A stretch of 64,000 bases of DNA from Zopfochytrium polystomum (taxonomy: Eukaryota > Chytridiomycota > Chytridiomycetes > Chytridiales > Chytridiaceae). The notes beneath the pieces are model-generated. The model was given only the letters and a program-made list of their open reading frames with translations. It did not search any database and was not told the origin of the DNA. The position numbers and the translations under genes are program-made. Below are positions 33,121-44,466 of the stretch, piece by piece (the first letter of the stretch is position 1; the number at the start of each line of letters is the position of its first letter). Location of the stretch: NCBI GenBank assembly GCA_025765615.1, contig JAIVFJ010000009.1, forward strand, positions 496,001-560,000, written 5' to 3'.

Positions 33121-33303
33121 ATGACGTGGTCGCCGCCACCGCCGCCCTGCCCCGCGTCAGCTGCTGCTCGGCCTCTGCCCGGCAACAACAACAGCGATGA
33201 CGACGGACTACTAGTGCCACATCATCATCACCCTCATCTTCGTCGTCATCATCATCATCATCATCATCATCCCACTGCAACCCCCGACTCCACCACGATC
33301 GAC

Positions 33304-36300
33304 ATGGCTGGCGCCGCTGCATCTGCTGCCTCGGTTACCCCTTCGTTGTCCTGGTCTTCAACTGCATCGTCGCCCGATGCATCGACCTCCTCTCGCCTCT
33401 CCGCGTCGGAACGGGTACGTAAAGAGTGAACTGATTCTTTGCCCCCGTGCTTATGCCAAGGGCTTGCATCGCGCTTACGCCGTCCACCACCGCGCCTTCG
33501 TTATGAGGCCCGTGTCTCAAAGTCCGCCTCGCGCCTGCGCGAGCGTTTCGCTTTTGTCGCGGGCGACGGCGCTGGCCACCGGCCTCAGACACTCACGGCC
33601 GCGCAGCCGTCCCCCGGAACCGGCACCGCCAGCGTTGACAAGCCTTCGAGCTCCCTGTCCAAGGCAGCATTGTCGCCCGAGGTCTCAGAACCCACTTCCG
33701 CCGCCGCCGCCGCCGCCGTCGAAGAGTATGCGATCGACGAAGGCGCCCTAAACATCGCAGACACTGATAGCGCCTTTGGCGTCGCGCCGTCCACCGCATC
33801 CGCTTTGGCATTGTCCTCGCGGGCGGACTCTCCTCAGCTAGTGCCTGACACGCCCACCAGCGCCGCTGCGGGCGAAACACGGCAGGAATTCTTCAAGTTC
33901 CAATTGGCTCCTCGGCGCCCTCTCTCGCTCCGCCACTGTCTCTTGCGACTCGATCCCCCAAACCCCCCGGCGGTGCCTGTCCTCGTGACGGCTGTGTCAC
34001 CTAACAAGCCACCGGAGATTGAGGGATTCAACCTTGTTCCTAGTTTCGAGTGGTTGACCGGTCGGAGCGAGACTTCTTCGACGGTGACTGTTCCCGAGAT
34101 GGACGCCGCTCTCACTCGCCGAACTGCCACCAGAGACAAAGGAAAAGCACCATTGAACGAAGTTGTGGAGAGGTCACCATCGCCTGTTGTAGTGCTGGAA
34201 GAACCTTGTCGCAAAAAAGAAAGTCGACTTGCAAGGAAATTTTCAAGGGATCCCGCCGAGGTTCAGTCCTCTGATTTGTTTTTCCTTGTGTATGTAATAA
34301 CGCTCGAGCAATTCCCTCTTGCTTAAAGGGAGCCGGCGAGTACGGAAACCAGACAAAGAAAGATTCGAGAGTACATTGTTCGCTACCACAGCCGTCCTCT
34401 CCATGAGGCAATACATCGTGCACAAGAGCAGCAGAGGAGCACGGTACGTGCAAGAGTGGCAGGCTCAATGTTTTCACTGATGTCTCTCTACCGAAAGGTT
34501 GAAAGCACGTTCCAGCGCCTTGTCTGCATTCTAAACATAGACCCCTTGATTCTTCTCGATTTTGATTGTAAGAGCCTATCACAACTGTTCCACTATTCCT
34601 CATACGAGTCCCTAAGCGAGACTGGGTCACGAGCTCCTCTGCTCAACGAAAATGGATCTCGCTCAAGACTTTGAAGCAGTGGCCTGGCTGCTTTTGGACG
34701 AGATCAGGGACCCTCAAAGCCTTCCGATCCCTACTGAACACTTTCGCGTCGTCCTGCGGGTAGACTTCTTGCCTTCACTGCCTGGGTAATTGGAGTGCCA
34801 AATTTCTTTTAACAAACGTCAATTTCCGCCGGCCTGATACTTTGATGCGAAATTCGAATCAGGAATGCAGTTCGAAAAGATAAAACTCCTGGTGCAACGG
34901 GCAGTTGGCTCTTATCCATTCCTTCCCCACCAAACGGGCTTCACTGGCGTTCGCGGGATTGTGACAAAAGTGTTTCTGCCAGCTTACACAAGGTAATCGT
35001 CCACATCACGCTGGCGTTTCTAAGCAAGCAAAATTTTCATCAAAAGGCACCGCACCGTATTCACATGCCAATCAGCAACATGTCAAAATCCTGGATTCGC
35101 GTTCGTTCATCTACTCTCTCATTTTTTAAATACAGCGTTGGTTTACTTCATTGTTATAGAACGTGCATCGAAAATAGCAAGAGCAAAATACGCATAGTCA
35201 AGAGGTCCACAGATTTCGACTTGTTCACAGACTTTGGAGTGGTAAGTCCCTTCCTCACACTTCATTGCTGACGTCAAAACAAACAGCGAGCAGATGAAAC
35301 ACGCAAATCTGGATTGCCCTGGGTGCGACGAAAAAATGACGGAGGCTGACTGCGAGCGGGACTTTATTTGTGAGAGCAAGAATCGCAACCTTGCACCTTT
35401 CTCAATGCTTTCACCTCCTTCAGTGTGCCAGTGGATTGAGCTGACTTGCGCTGATCCGGTGGGAACGATGCGAAACAGTGAGTGGTCACTTGGGGCTTTA
35501 AATTTGAACTATCTATCTTACTTTATCACTCCTCACTGCCAATGCCAAGCCATTGTTCTTCTTTTGCAGGGTTCGTGTTGAAACGCTGTGCGCTGATTGC
35601 ACTTTAAAGTCCTCACGGTTTTCAGTTTTTGCACGTGTGATCAGATGACCTAGTCAACACCGTCCAGCTGGGTGACGCAGCGGAGGCCATCTTGAATCCT
35701 CAAGATCAAACTGAACAGCGCGCTTTCGTAAAACTTTGGAATCCACCACACACGGGTCGTGCCCCTCCTGTTGCTTTTCTGGTAAGTGATCGAGATTCAA
35801 TTCATTAACTTACTAACTTTTTGAGGCTGTCAACATTCACAAGCTCAATTGGGTGCGACAAAACAAAACTGGACTTGATGGATCGTTCTTTTAATGGGGA
35901 ACTTCTTAGTGCCCGGATTTTCCTTCGTTGTTCAGTTTGAAGTGCCGGACGTTTCCGGCTGTCCTGGACACAAGAGCTCCACAATTTCAAAGTGGAAGCT
36001 TTAAGCTTCCTGATTCAATATCGCGCATACTTGCCGGTAAGCGAATTTAATAGTCACAATTACGACTGCTAAATCTCTGTCTTGTTTATGGAAGAAAATT
36101 TGACGTCTTCTTCATTTTCGCAACGATTACTCGAGTCGTTCTGCGGTAAGAGCATTGTGGAAAACGCGCACGCTTTGAATCGCTTTCACTAGTCGACGTC
36201 GTTCCCTCCCACATTTGGCGCAAAACTCGTCTTGCGCTATTGCTAAGGTATCCATGGGCAAGCAGATCGTTTGCGTCCTCTTCGAGAAGATTCTTATCAG

Positions 36301-38134
36301 TTTCACGCGAATCAAAACAACGATCGAAAAAGCCTCGTTTCGACTTCAACAACACTCGAGCATTTTGACGTCACCTTCAAGCCTTTTGCGAGTGACCCAG
36401 ACATTCCAATCACTGGCGTTAAAGCGCCCCGCGACGCACTCCATCTCCTTGTCTTTGCGGATGATGTAAACCCGCAGCTGTTGCGGCTTCTCAAACGGGC
36501 AGGGTCTATGAGGAGGTTCAGTGTCTTTAATTGCAACGTAGGATCGATCATCCCAGTCGTGACACAGAAGAAAACAGGAACGAGGGGTGGAGGCGCAGGA
36601 GGTGGATGGGCTTATGTCTCAGGTTGGGGAATCAAATTTCACAAGTCCTTCTGCTTGATCGTTTGCTCCAAGAACTAACATGCGAACTAAGAAACACCAT
36701 TAACCAAAGCAAAAGACGGTGTCGCTCTCGCTGATCTCGACTTTGTCGGAAAAAAAGACGTCGCCCCATTTTCCAGGAGTATGCTTTGATCTATTTACTC
36801 GAAGTGTTGGGGGCTAATCCCTTGTCGTTCTTCAAGTTTTGACAGAGACTGCATTTCGAGTCATCGACGAGCACCCACAAGAAGTTGTTTTGCATCCGAA
36901 TGTGACAATCTGGGGAACCCTAACGACGGGCATGTCAGTGCTCGAAACTACTAAAGGGAACGAAAACCCAGCATGCCTGTTGGTGAGCGGGACAATATTA
37001 CGACTATACGAACTTCCCCACTTGCACTCATTTCTTTCACGAACAGACTTGCGGAAAACCCAATATCAGACCTCTTTTAGGGTAAGTTCAGTTTGAGACG
37101 GTTTTGATCGCGAACACACGCTCCCATCCTGACCTCACGGAACAAAGAAAGTTCGACCTGGCCCTGAATCTTCTCTCTGTTGCCGACCGAGAAGCGGATG
37201 GCCAAGTCGCTGACTGGCTTCTTCAACGCACACTTCCGGAAATCTATATTGACGAAGGAGTGGAGATTTCTCATCGCGACTTTACTGATTTTATTTACGC
37301 GGCTTCAAACATCAGGGTTGGGTGAGACACCACCTACTACTCTGACTTCAAGCCCACTGAAAAGTTCTCATAACCTCAAGCCTTTCTCAAGAGTGTTCTG
37401 CTTTTCTTCAGACTTACTTTTCGACGCTGAGGCGAAGCTCTGGCATCGCTGTGAGCGGGCCGGACTCGCAGTTTGCCGCGATGGCGAGTTTGATCCGAGT
37501 CGCGAAAGCTCATGCCAAGGTTCGGGGTGACCAACATGCCCTTTGCCACATCTAACCAACGGCAAACGGGTTATCTCCCAGTTATGTCTACGTGACACTG
37601 CCCTCCTGGACGATGCCCTCGTCAGGTACAACAGAGCAGGGATTCTCCATTACTTTGCCTCACGGACACTTTTGACATTCAGCGTTAATCTGGTGGAGGA
37701 GTCGCTGATTCTGGTCAGCGGATCGACGCTGCTTGGCTATAAATCTCTCCCAGAGGACGAGGAAAACCTCTTGAGACTGTTCGGTGATCACAATGAAGCG
37801 TGCGTGATAAGGTCCGTGGAGGACCCAATGGAAGTCGACTTTGACGAAGTAAGCAAGGAAGCCCGTTCCCAGCTGTCATTGCTTTCATTCGTCTTTAACT
37901 CTTTGTCGTTTTGCCTTTTGTGATAGGCATTTGGATGGGGTGTTCCCGCGGTGCCGGATGCGCTTCAGCAAGGGATCCAAAGGGGCACTGCGCCCCTTGG
38001 CCAGGTGCGGCAAGATGGTAAGACATTTGAAGACCAAGGGAGGCAGCGTATTGGGTCCAGAGAGCGACGTCGATGCGGCGTACTCGCGGCTTCACGCTCG
38101 CGTTGTCGCCCTCGCTGCGGGTACGAAGATGTAA
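33304..38134 (+). CDS. MCMDC2: MCMDC2-like MCM-domain protein
   Basis: This is a divergent MCM-family protein; animal MCMDC2 acts in meiotic recombination. Early exons: 33,304-33,414; 33,508-34,265; 34,329-34,443; 34,498-34,567; 34,617-34,785. The later ones are roughly placed to the TAA at 38,134. The first 250 residues are Ser/Pro-rich and specific to this protein. The conserved part follows MCMDC2 order: FQRLVCILNIDPLILLDFD, FRVVLRVDFLPSLP, GVRGIVTKVFLPAYTRTVF, a Cys pair (CPGCDEK), DDLVNTVQLGD (OB fold), a degenerate ATPase with GGGAGGGWAYVSG, KAKDGVALADLDFV, and an arginine-finger-like helix (MASLIRVAKAHAK). The Walker A Lys-Ser/Thr is not seen, as in MCMDC2 proteins. The start could instead be an in-frame ATG at 33,121 that would add a poly-His stretch. 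Confidence 0.7.
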
Positions 38135-38271
38135 GCCGTGGGATGAGTCTGTTCAGAGGATTGCTGGGTGCTTTGAATGCTGGGGCCAGCCGGGACTTGT
38201 CAACAATCTCGTGTCGTGGAACGTGTCAGAAGGAAAGCACAAACTCGAACAAACCGATCCCTCCCCCCCAA

Positions 38272-40143
38272 TGAGCGTGGACCAACCCGATCTCGCTCCT
38301 GCAGCGACGCCCAGCACCGAAGCCTTGTCGTCGTCGCATCCGTACGGCGCAGTCTATCATCACGATGGCAGCGACGCCGCACCGTCGCACGCGGAAAATC
38401 TTGCCTGCTGCCGTCGACCCGTCCGTGTGGGAACCCATCCGCATCTACGGCTCCATCGAAGCGTATATCCAAGCCGCAACAGGCGCCGGTTACGACCCGG
38501 CCCAGATCGCCGCCTACGCGTCAGCCTACCACGCCGCTGTGGCCGCGGGACTCAACCTCTTCCCATCTTCAGAGTACTCCCAAGCGGCGGCGGCGGCTAC
38601 CACTGGAACCGAGGGCTTCAACCCAGAGGTGGAGCCGAGCACCGCCCCCAATGACTTGGACACGGACATGATGGCCGTGGACGACCCTGTCCGATCGACG
38701 ACCGGCGACACAACCGTTCCCGCGAACGCTGATACCCGCGACGGGACGGACAACGGTGCCGCAGGTGGCGCTGCGTCTGAGGCGGCATCTGCGCCGGCCT
38801 CCATGAGCCACGAAGACTACTACCGACAGTGGGTGAAGGCGCAGGAGGCCGCGGGCGTCGATCCCACGTCCGCCGTCGCGCGCGGGTATTACGACGAGAA
38901 TGGCATTTACATTCCAAGCAAGGAGGAGCTTGCGGAGTTCACCGCCGCCCAGCAGGCAGCCTGGCGTGCGTATTACGAGCATGGTAAGACCTTGAACAGC
39001 CAAAGTATTTTGTCGTCCTCGCCTCACCGGCCATTTCCTTTCTCTTCCTTGCCACAATTTTAAACTCCTCGCAGCCAAGGCCCAGATCAAAAATCCGTTT
39101 GAAGAAGTCTCCCGAAGAAAGGAAGAAGAGGAGAGACTCGCTGCAGCCAACGCGAAAAAGGCAGCCGGTCCCGCAAAGAAGCACGTCATTGTGGATCCGC
39201 TGAACTTGCTTGGTAAACGGAAGCAGCCGAAGCAGCCGTCAGTCGAGCCGACTACGGCAGCTGAAAGTGGACAGGCGTCAATATCAGTGAAAACAGGAGT
39301 CGGCGCCAGAATCTGCCGAGCAGGTCACCGACGATTCACTTACTAAGAATGGTTCTAATGGGGAGACAGCATCCCGAAATAGCCCCCCTGCTCCTTCCAA
39401 ATCGGACCAGCAACAACAGCAGCAACAACAACAGCAACAACCGGGGTCAGACATCAAACTGAAACTTGTTTTGTCTTCCAAATCTGCAACATTCTTTCGA
39501 CAGGTTGCCAGCTGAAGAGTACAAGAATGCAGCTGCACAAGAGGACGCCGCGGCCCTCGCAGCGTACGACGATATGATTGCAAGGGAAGAAGCCTATCTC
39601 GTTGCATTCATGGAGGAGCAGCAGCGCATAATCGAACGCCAAAATGCCTTGATTGACGCGACCCGTGAAGAGCATGCACGAAAAGTCAAGCGCCTGCAGG
39701 AAGAAAAGGAGGAGGAGCGGAAACGCCGCATTGTGATGCGCGAAAGAGAGGAGCTGGAGCGCAAGGCAAAAGAAGAAGAGGACGAGCGACAGCGCCAGCG
39801 AGAAGAAGAGCAGCTCAGACGACGGCGCGAAGAAGACGAGGAGCGCGAACGCCAGCGATCGGCCGAAGAGGCTGCCTTTGCACGACGACGAGCAATTGAG
39901 GAAGAGGAGGAACGACGGCGCAACGAGGACCGGCGAAAGATGCGGCAAGCATCGGCCGACCCGGCCCAGCAGAACGGTGCACCAAAGGCGATTTTTGATG
40001 ATGACGACGAGGCGGAACAACCCGCTCGCAACGCAAACGCGCAGGTGCGGCGAACGATTGGTGGTCGTGATGAGCCAGCGCCAATCTTTTTGCCCCAACG
40101 GGCGCCGTCTCCAGCCAAAACACGAACGGCAGAGATCGCGCTT
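38272..40143 (+). CDS. Coiled-coil protein, N-terminal and central part
   Basis: The gene starts 137 bp after the MCMDC2-like stop. ATG 38,272 opens an N-terminus that continues, after an apparent 1-nt frame break at about 38,402, into WEPIRIYGSIEAYIQ and HEDYYRQWVKAQEAAGVDP. An intron (donor at about 38,985, acceptor CCTCGCAG at about 39,074) leads to KNPFEEVSRRKEEEERL. A second break lies in the A-run at about 39,288. A Gln tract and a 63-nt intron (GTCAGAC...CGACAG, 39,445-39,507) lead to a long Glu/Arg coiled coil (EEQQRIIERQNALIDATREE onward). The two repeated Tyr-rich motifs (IRIYGS, YYRQWVKAQ) recall RNA-processing adaptors, but I cannot assign a family. The frame breaks again near 40,135 and continues into the next feature. 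Confidence 0.55.
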
Positions 40144-42496
40144 TGACAAGGGACACCGGCGGGAGGACCGTCGTTACGATGACGAGGAAGTGGAAGGCGG
40201 TGGCCGGTCTCGTGGCGGTCGCGGTGAGGAGTTTCGGCGGGGTGGCGATTATTCGGGCGAGTATTCTCGCGGGGGCTACGACGCGCGGCTCGAAGAGTAT
40301 CATCGAGAGGGCCGCGATGGTGGTGTTGCCTATGCGCAGACGTTATGACGGCTACAACGAAGGTGAAGGCGCGAGAGATCGGTTTGCTGGGCCTGGGCGG
40401 GATCGCCCCGGATGGCAAGGGGGCGCCGGCGGCGGCGGCCAGGGAAGAGGGCAGCCGGCCCACTGGCGCGATCGATCTGCACCCATTCGAGACGCAGAGT
40501 TTGCCGGTGACCGCCGCGGCCGTGGCCAGGAGGACTACGCCGTACACAGGCGTTCGGAGCTGGCCGTGAGCCCGCCGCGGAAGCTGCCCCACGGAGCCAG
40601 CCGGGCGCTGGCCCCGCCGTACGACCGGCAAGCGAACGACGCAAGAGGTCGCCGACGCGGCAGCGTTGCGGCCGATGACTATGAGCGAGATCCTGAGCGC
40701 CGGCCTCACCGTCGGAGAAGGAAGGGGAGGGATGAATACGAGTATGATGATGAGGAAGAGGAGGAGGACGAGGACGACGATGAAGAGGTTAGCGGATCAG
40801 ACGTCGATCGTCGCAGACGACGAGGTCGTCGTGGAGACGAAGAATCGGTTGACGAAGAGGAGGACTCTGAGGAGGACTCTGAGGAGGAGAGGCGTCGGCG
40901 ACGCGCCCGTCGGAGGAGGAGGAGGCGGGGAGGGAGGAGGAAGCGGAGCGGCGCAGGCGGAGGGCGCGGCGGAGACGGCGGAAGGGCGGGAGGGATGAGG
41001 AGGAGGACGATGACGAGGAAGAGGAAGACGATGAGGAGGAGGAGATGGAGCAAGCGGAGGAGAGGCGCGGCGGTGAGGACGAAGGCGACGAGGACGTCTC
41101 AGACGCCGTCAGCGACGGAGAGAGCCAGCGGGAACGAAAGCGCAGTCGGCGGCACCGAAAGGAGAAGGAGCGCAGCCATCGCGAGCAGAGACGGCGGCAC
41201 CGGCGGGGCTCGAGGCGGTCGAAGCGGTTGGACACTGAAGACGAGGACGAGGAGGAGGAAGAGGAGGAAGGAAGGCGACGCGGAAGGAGATGCGGTTCGA
41301 CATGAGGTAAGGGACCAGCGACGCGATGATGGAGAGCGCGATGAAGATGGTAGTGGTAAGTCGGAGGACGACGACGATCGGCAGGATGGCGCCGATCACG
41401 ATCGACGACACCGTCGGGATCGGCGACGGCACAAGTCCCGTCGGACGCGCGCTGACCAGGGCGACGACCGATGATAACGATGGCGGCAATGGTGAGGGAG
41501 ATGGCAGCAGCGGCGGCGAATCGGCGAAGGCGCATGGCAGCAATCCGCGCAAACGTCGCCATGCGCGAGACGACGAGCGAGGCGGAGAGGTGGAAGAGGA
41601 CGACCAGGACGACGATGACAGCGGTGGCGACGATGACGATGACAGCCGCCGCCGCCGACGCCACCACCGCAAGCACCGTAAGCAGCACCGCAAGGAGGGC
41701 CACCGCCGACACCGCCGCAGCAGCCGCCGCGCCGAGCGTGACGGTCACTCTGGCAACGACGCGGACGAACACGACGGCGACGAGGGCCGTAGCCGCAGCG
41801 GATCGCCCGCCGCGCGGTCCGACCTTGGCTTCTCTCTGCCCCCTCCGCCACCCCCGCCGCCTCCGCCCCTCGACCTCGACCTCAGCGGCTTGTATGCGAA
41901 CGCGCTGCCGCCCACTGGAAGAGGAGGTGGTGGTGGCAATGGAGGAGGAGCAAGGACGACCTTCCTCAGACTGCCGTCCGTCGGTGCTACTGGTGGCGGC
42001 GGCGGTGTGCAGCCGTCCGCGGGGTCCTTGCCAGTCACCGTCGATGCATTCGACGGGCTCTCGCGGCGGCGGCGACGGTGCGGCCAGGTCCGGTGCGGCG
42101 GCGGCAGAAGAGGAAGAGGAGGAGGAGGAGCGCAGGCCGCGAGACTCAGCCGCCGGACGAAAGCGGCGGCATCGGGACGACGGCGGCGGGGCGGGTGGTG
42201 AGGAGGATGAGGACGACGAAGAGCGGCGGCGAAGACGGCAGCGGCGGAAGCGGCGCGAGGCGGAGGAGGAGGGGCTGGAAGTCGACGACGGCGTGGAAGT
42301 CGTCAAGGAAAGCAAGGAGGAGCGGAGAGCGCGGCGGGAGCGTCGAAGGCAGCGGCGTCGCGACAGCGGTGACGAGCGGGAGGACCGCCTGGACGGCGTG
42401 CCGAAGGGCGGGATGGCCGGTGCGCGGGGGGATGTGTACGACGATGAGGACGACGGGGGCGGCAGTGGCGACGGCGACGGGGCGCCGGGCGGGTAA
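40135..42496 (+). pseudogene. RE/RD/RG-rich continuation of the coiled-coil gene, frame-broken
   Basis: All three plus frames take turns coding for the same kind of sequence: Arg/Gly-rich (GGGRSRGGRGEEFRRGGDY), then Arg/Glu/Asp-rich blocks with HRKHRKQHRK, a proline run (LPPPPPPPPPPLDLDLSG) and a final RRQRRRDSGDEREDR. It ends in TAA at 42,494-42,496. Switches fall near 40,135, 40,335, 40,950-41,040, 41,300, 41,470 and 42,090. The protein resembles RS/RED-type splicing-associated tails. Long minus-strand Ser-rich frames here are composition shadows. Whether the switches are introns, assembly indels or decay cannot be decided from sequence alone. Confidence 0.45.
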
Positions 42497-43175
42497 CGAA
42501 GAAGTGCATCGGCGGAGAGGGCGGGAGGAGAGGAGTGGATCGGCGGTTGGCTGATGATGATCGCGGAGATGACTTCCTCGCTCCCTTTCCGCCCCCCCGT
42601 CTGTTGACGATTGGCGAACGCTTTCCTCTCTTTCTCCACCTCTGTTTTGTACGTACCCACCCACCACCACCCACCACCACCATTCCTCCCTGCTCCTCGG
42701 ATGACTGGGGGATAGTGCCTGTTTGCCCAAAAAAAAAAAAAAAATAAAAAGAAAAAAAGAAAAAATAACCATTCCCCTCCCTTCTTTCAGTTCTGTCGCA
42801 CACCTCCTTTGTGTCCTTCGCAACCGCCCTTGCTTTGACTCTGTTTTCGTTCGTTCTTTCTTTCTTTTGTTTTGCTTGTATTTTTTTACCCCCGGTTTTT
42901 TTTTTTTTTCATTTAGCTTGCTGGTGGCCCAACAATGCACTGAGGGATGAGGAGAGTTTGGTTTGTTTGTTTGTTTTTGCAAACCTGGCACTGGCTGGCT
43001 GGGGGGCGGCGAAGGGAAGGGCGGTGTTCTAATTGAGACTGTTTCTCGCTTTTCCTTGTGTGCGTGTGTGTGTGTTTGCAGGCTGTGGTTGGTGGTTGTA
43101 GAGGCCATTCTACTTTCAATACCTCACAAAACTAGCGAACAGAATAGATCGAAGTGTCTCATCGCTAAGGAACAA
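42497..43175. other. Intergenic, A/T homopolymers
   Basis: 3' flank of the RE-rich gene. It contains an A15 run at about 42,729, T-rich stretches near 42,898 and a GTGTGT block at about 43,063-43,076. No gene is seen before the tRNA-Ser at 43,176. Confidence 0.6.
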
Positions 43176-43257
43176 GACAACGTGGCCGAGCGGTTAAGGC
43201 GACAGACTCGAAATCTGTTACTCTCTGGGTGCGCAGGTTCGAGTCCTGCCGTTGTCG
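43176..43257 (+). tRNA. trnS-CGA: tRNA-Ser (anticodon CGA)
   Basis: Acceptor stem GACAACG/CGTTGTC, A box TGGCCGAGCGG and B box GGTTCGAGTCC. Anticodon loop CTCGAAA gives CGA (43,209-43,211). A long variable arm is present and there is no intron. A TTTT lies 13 nt downstream. It differs from the AGA gene at 21,278 only at the anticodon and in the variable arm, suggesting one arose from the other by duplication. Confidence 0.97.
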
Positions 43258-43269
43258 AAGTGTTGATCG

Positions 43270-43795
43270 GCTTTTCTCTCGGTTGGGCAGAGGTAATGAT
43301 TGGACCCGAGCGACCTTTCCTTTTGGCCGCCATGGAAGAAATGTAGTCACGGCAGGAGGCAGAATGTGGGATGCGCCCGCCGGCAACAAACTGCTTTCGC
43401 CGCCCTGGTCTTTTGGCTCTCCCCCAGCCGCTACTGGCAATTCAACCATCTTTGTTCTGTGGCTCTGGATTGGAAAACATTGGTCCGCGACAGGCCTGGT
43501 GGTACATTCACTGGGGCACATACATATGACGTAGAGTCGATGGCCCCTCCCTGTTCCAAAGGGGGGTTGCATTGTGAAAAGGCGCGGATATTGTGATTGT
43601 CCGTTAAGGGAAGCCTTTTCTTGCAAAAAGGTGATTGGTGATCAAGTGGTCCCTCGTCGGAGCGCCAAAGGAAAGTCGCGACAGAGGGAGCCGCAAAGCG
43701 TTGAGCGCTGACGGGGCGGAGTCAATCCACGTGACGTGTGAAAGCCGTTCGGGCGAAGAGAATTTTTGGATTGGAGGCAGACATCAATGATGGAA
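43270..43795 (+). repeat. Flank module, copy 1 (upstream of the tannase gene)
   Basis: About 500 bp that recurs at 49,070-49,356 plus 52,488-52,720 (split by a transposon) and at 57,690-58,180. Shared stretches include gtagtcacggcaggagg, ccatctttgttctgtgg, ggggttgcattgtgaaaagg and cggatattgtgattgtccg. Near its end it carries CACGTGACGT (43,728-43,737), an overlapping E-box and CRE-like site. It lies 0.7-1.2 kb upstream of the tannase start, so it may hold promoter elements. That role is inference. Confidence 0.8.
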
Positions 43796-43905
43796 GGGCG
43801 TCGAAGAAATGCATCTCGCTCTGCCTCTCGCCCTTTCCATCGAGTTTGGTTCCGATAGAAGTCGGCCCGTGCCTGTGGGGATCTCATCCCACGCACACAC
43901 ACAAA

Positions 43906-43923
43906 CTCTCTCTCTCTCTGTCT

Positions 43924-43984
<61 letters not shown>

Positions 43985-43997
43985 ACCTCTCTCTCCC
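43906..43997. repeat. CT microsatellite
   Basis: A nearly pure (CT)n tract of about 90 bp, interrupted by single G and A bases, lies about 470 bp upstream of the tannase start codon. Confidence 0.95.
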
Positions 43998-44466
43998 TTA
44001 TTTCCAAAACAAGCGAATTCGAGGTCACCGCGCGTGACCCCGCCAGTTTGTCTTCATCAAACTGACACAAGGCCAAAACGCGACAGACAAACGCGGCTCT
44101 TCCGACAATTCATGCATTTTGCCCCTCCAAAACCACGGATTTTGGCGCCATTAACTTTGCCATTATTGGTGGATTGTTGGATCGATCTTTCCAGCTGCGA
44201 ACATTCATTCATTCGATCATTCAATCATTCATCCATTCATTCATTGCACACACAAAGTCAGCTGCTCATATGATAGACCAGCCCCTGCGGCCCAAGCCGA
44301 GGCATTAATCTCCGATGGTTCTCGGCATCATCATCGACTTCCAAGCTTCAGCCCAGTAAATTTAAACCCAGCGCGACTGCTGGGAGTTTGCGTATTCAGC
44401 GACTTGTAAATCGTGCAAACGTGCCCGTCTGCTGCCCGTCTGCGGCCCGTCACTTTCTGTGTCAAG

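Noticed and set aside
40789..42660. 623-codon minus-strand Ser/Arg/Ala-rich frame opposite the RE-rich gene
   Set aside because: It mirrors the codon composition of the plus-strand charged protein (antisense of GAG/CGG codons gives Ser/Arg/Pro) and has no domain or splice signal of its own.
43906..43997. CT tract considered as a CRISPR-like or coding repeat
   Set aside because: It is a plain dinucleotide microsatellite without spacers; the Ser-Leu frame across it is a by-product.
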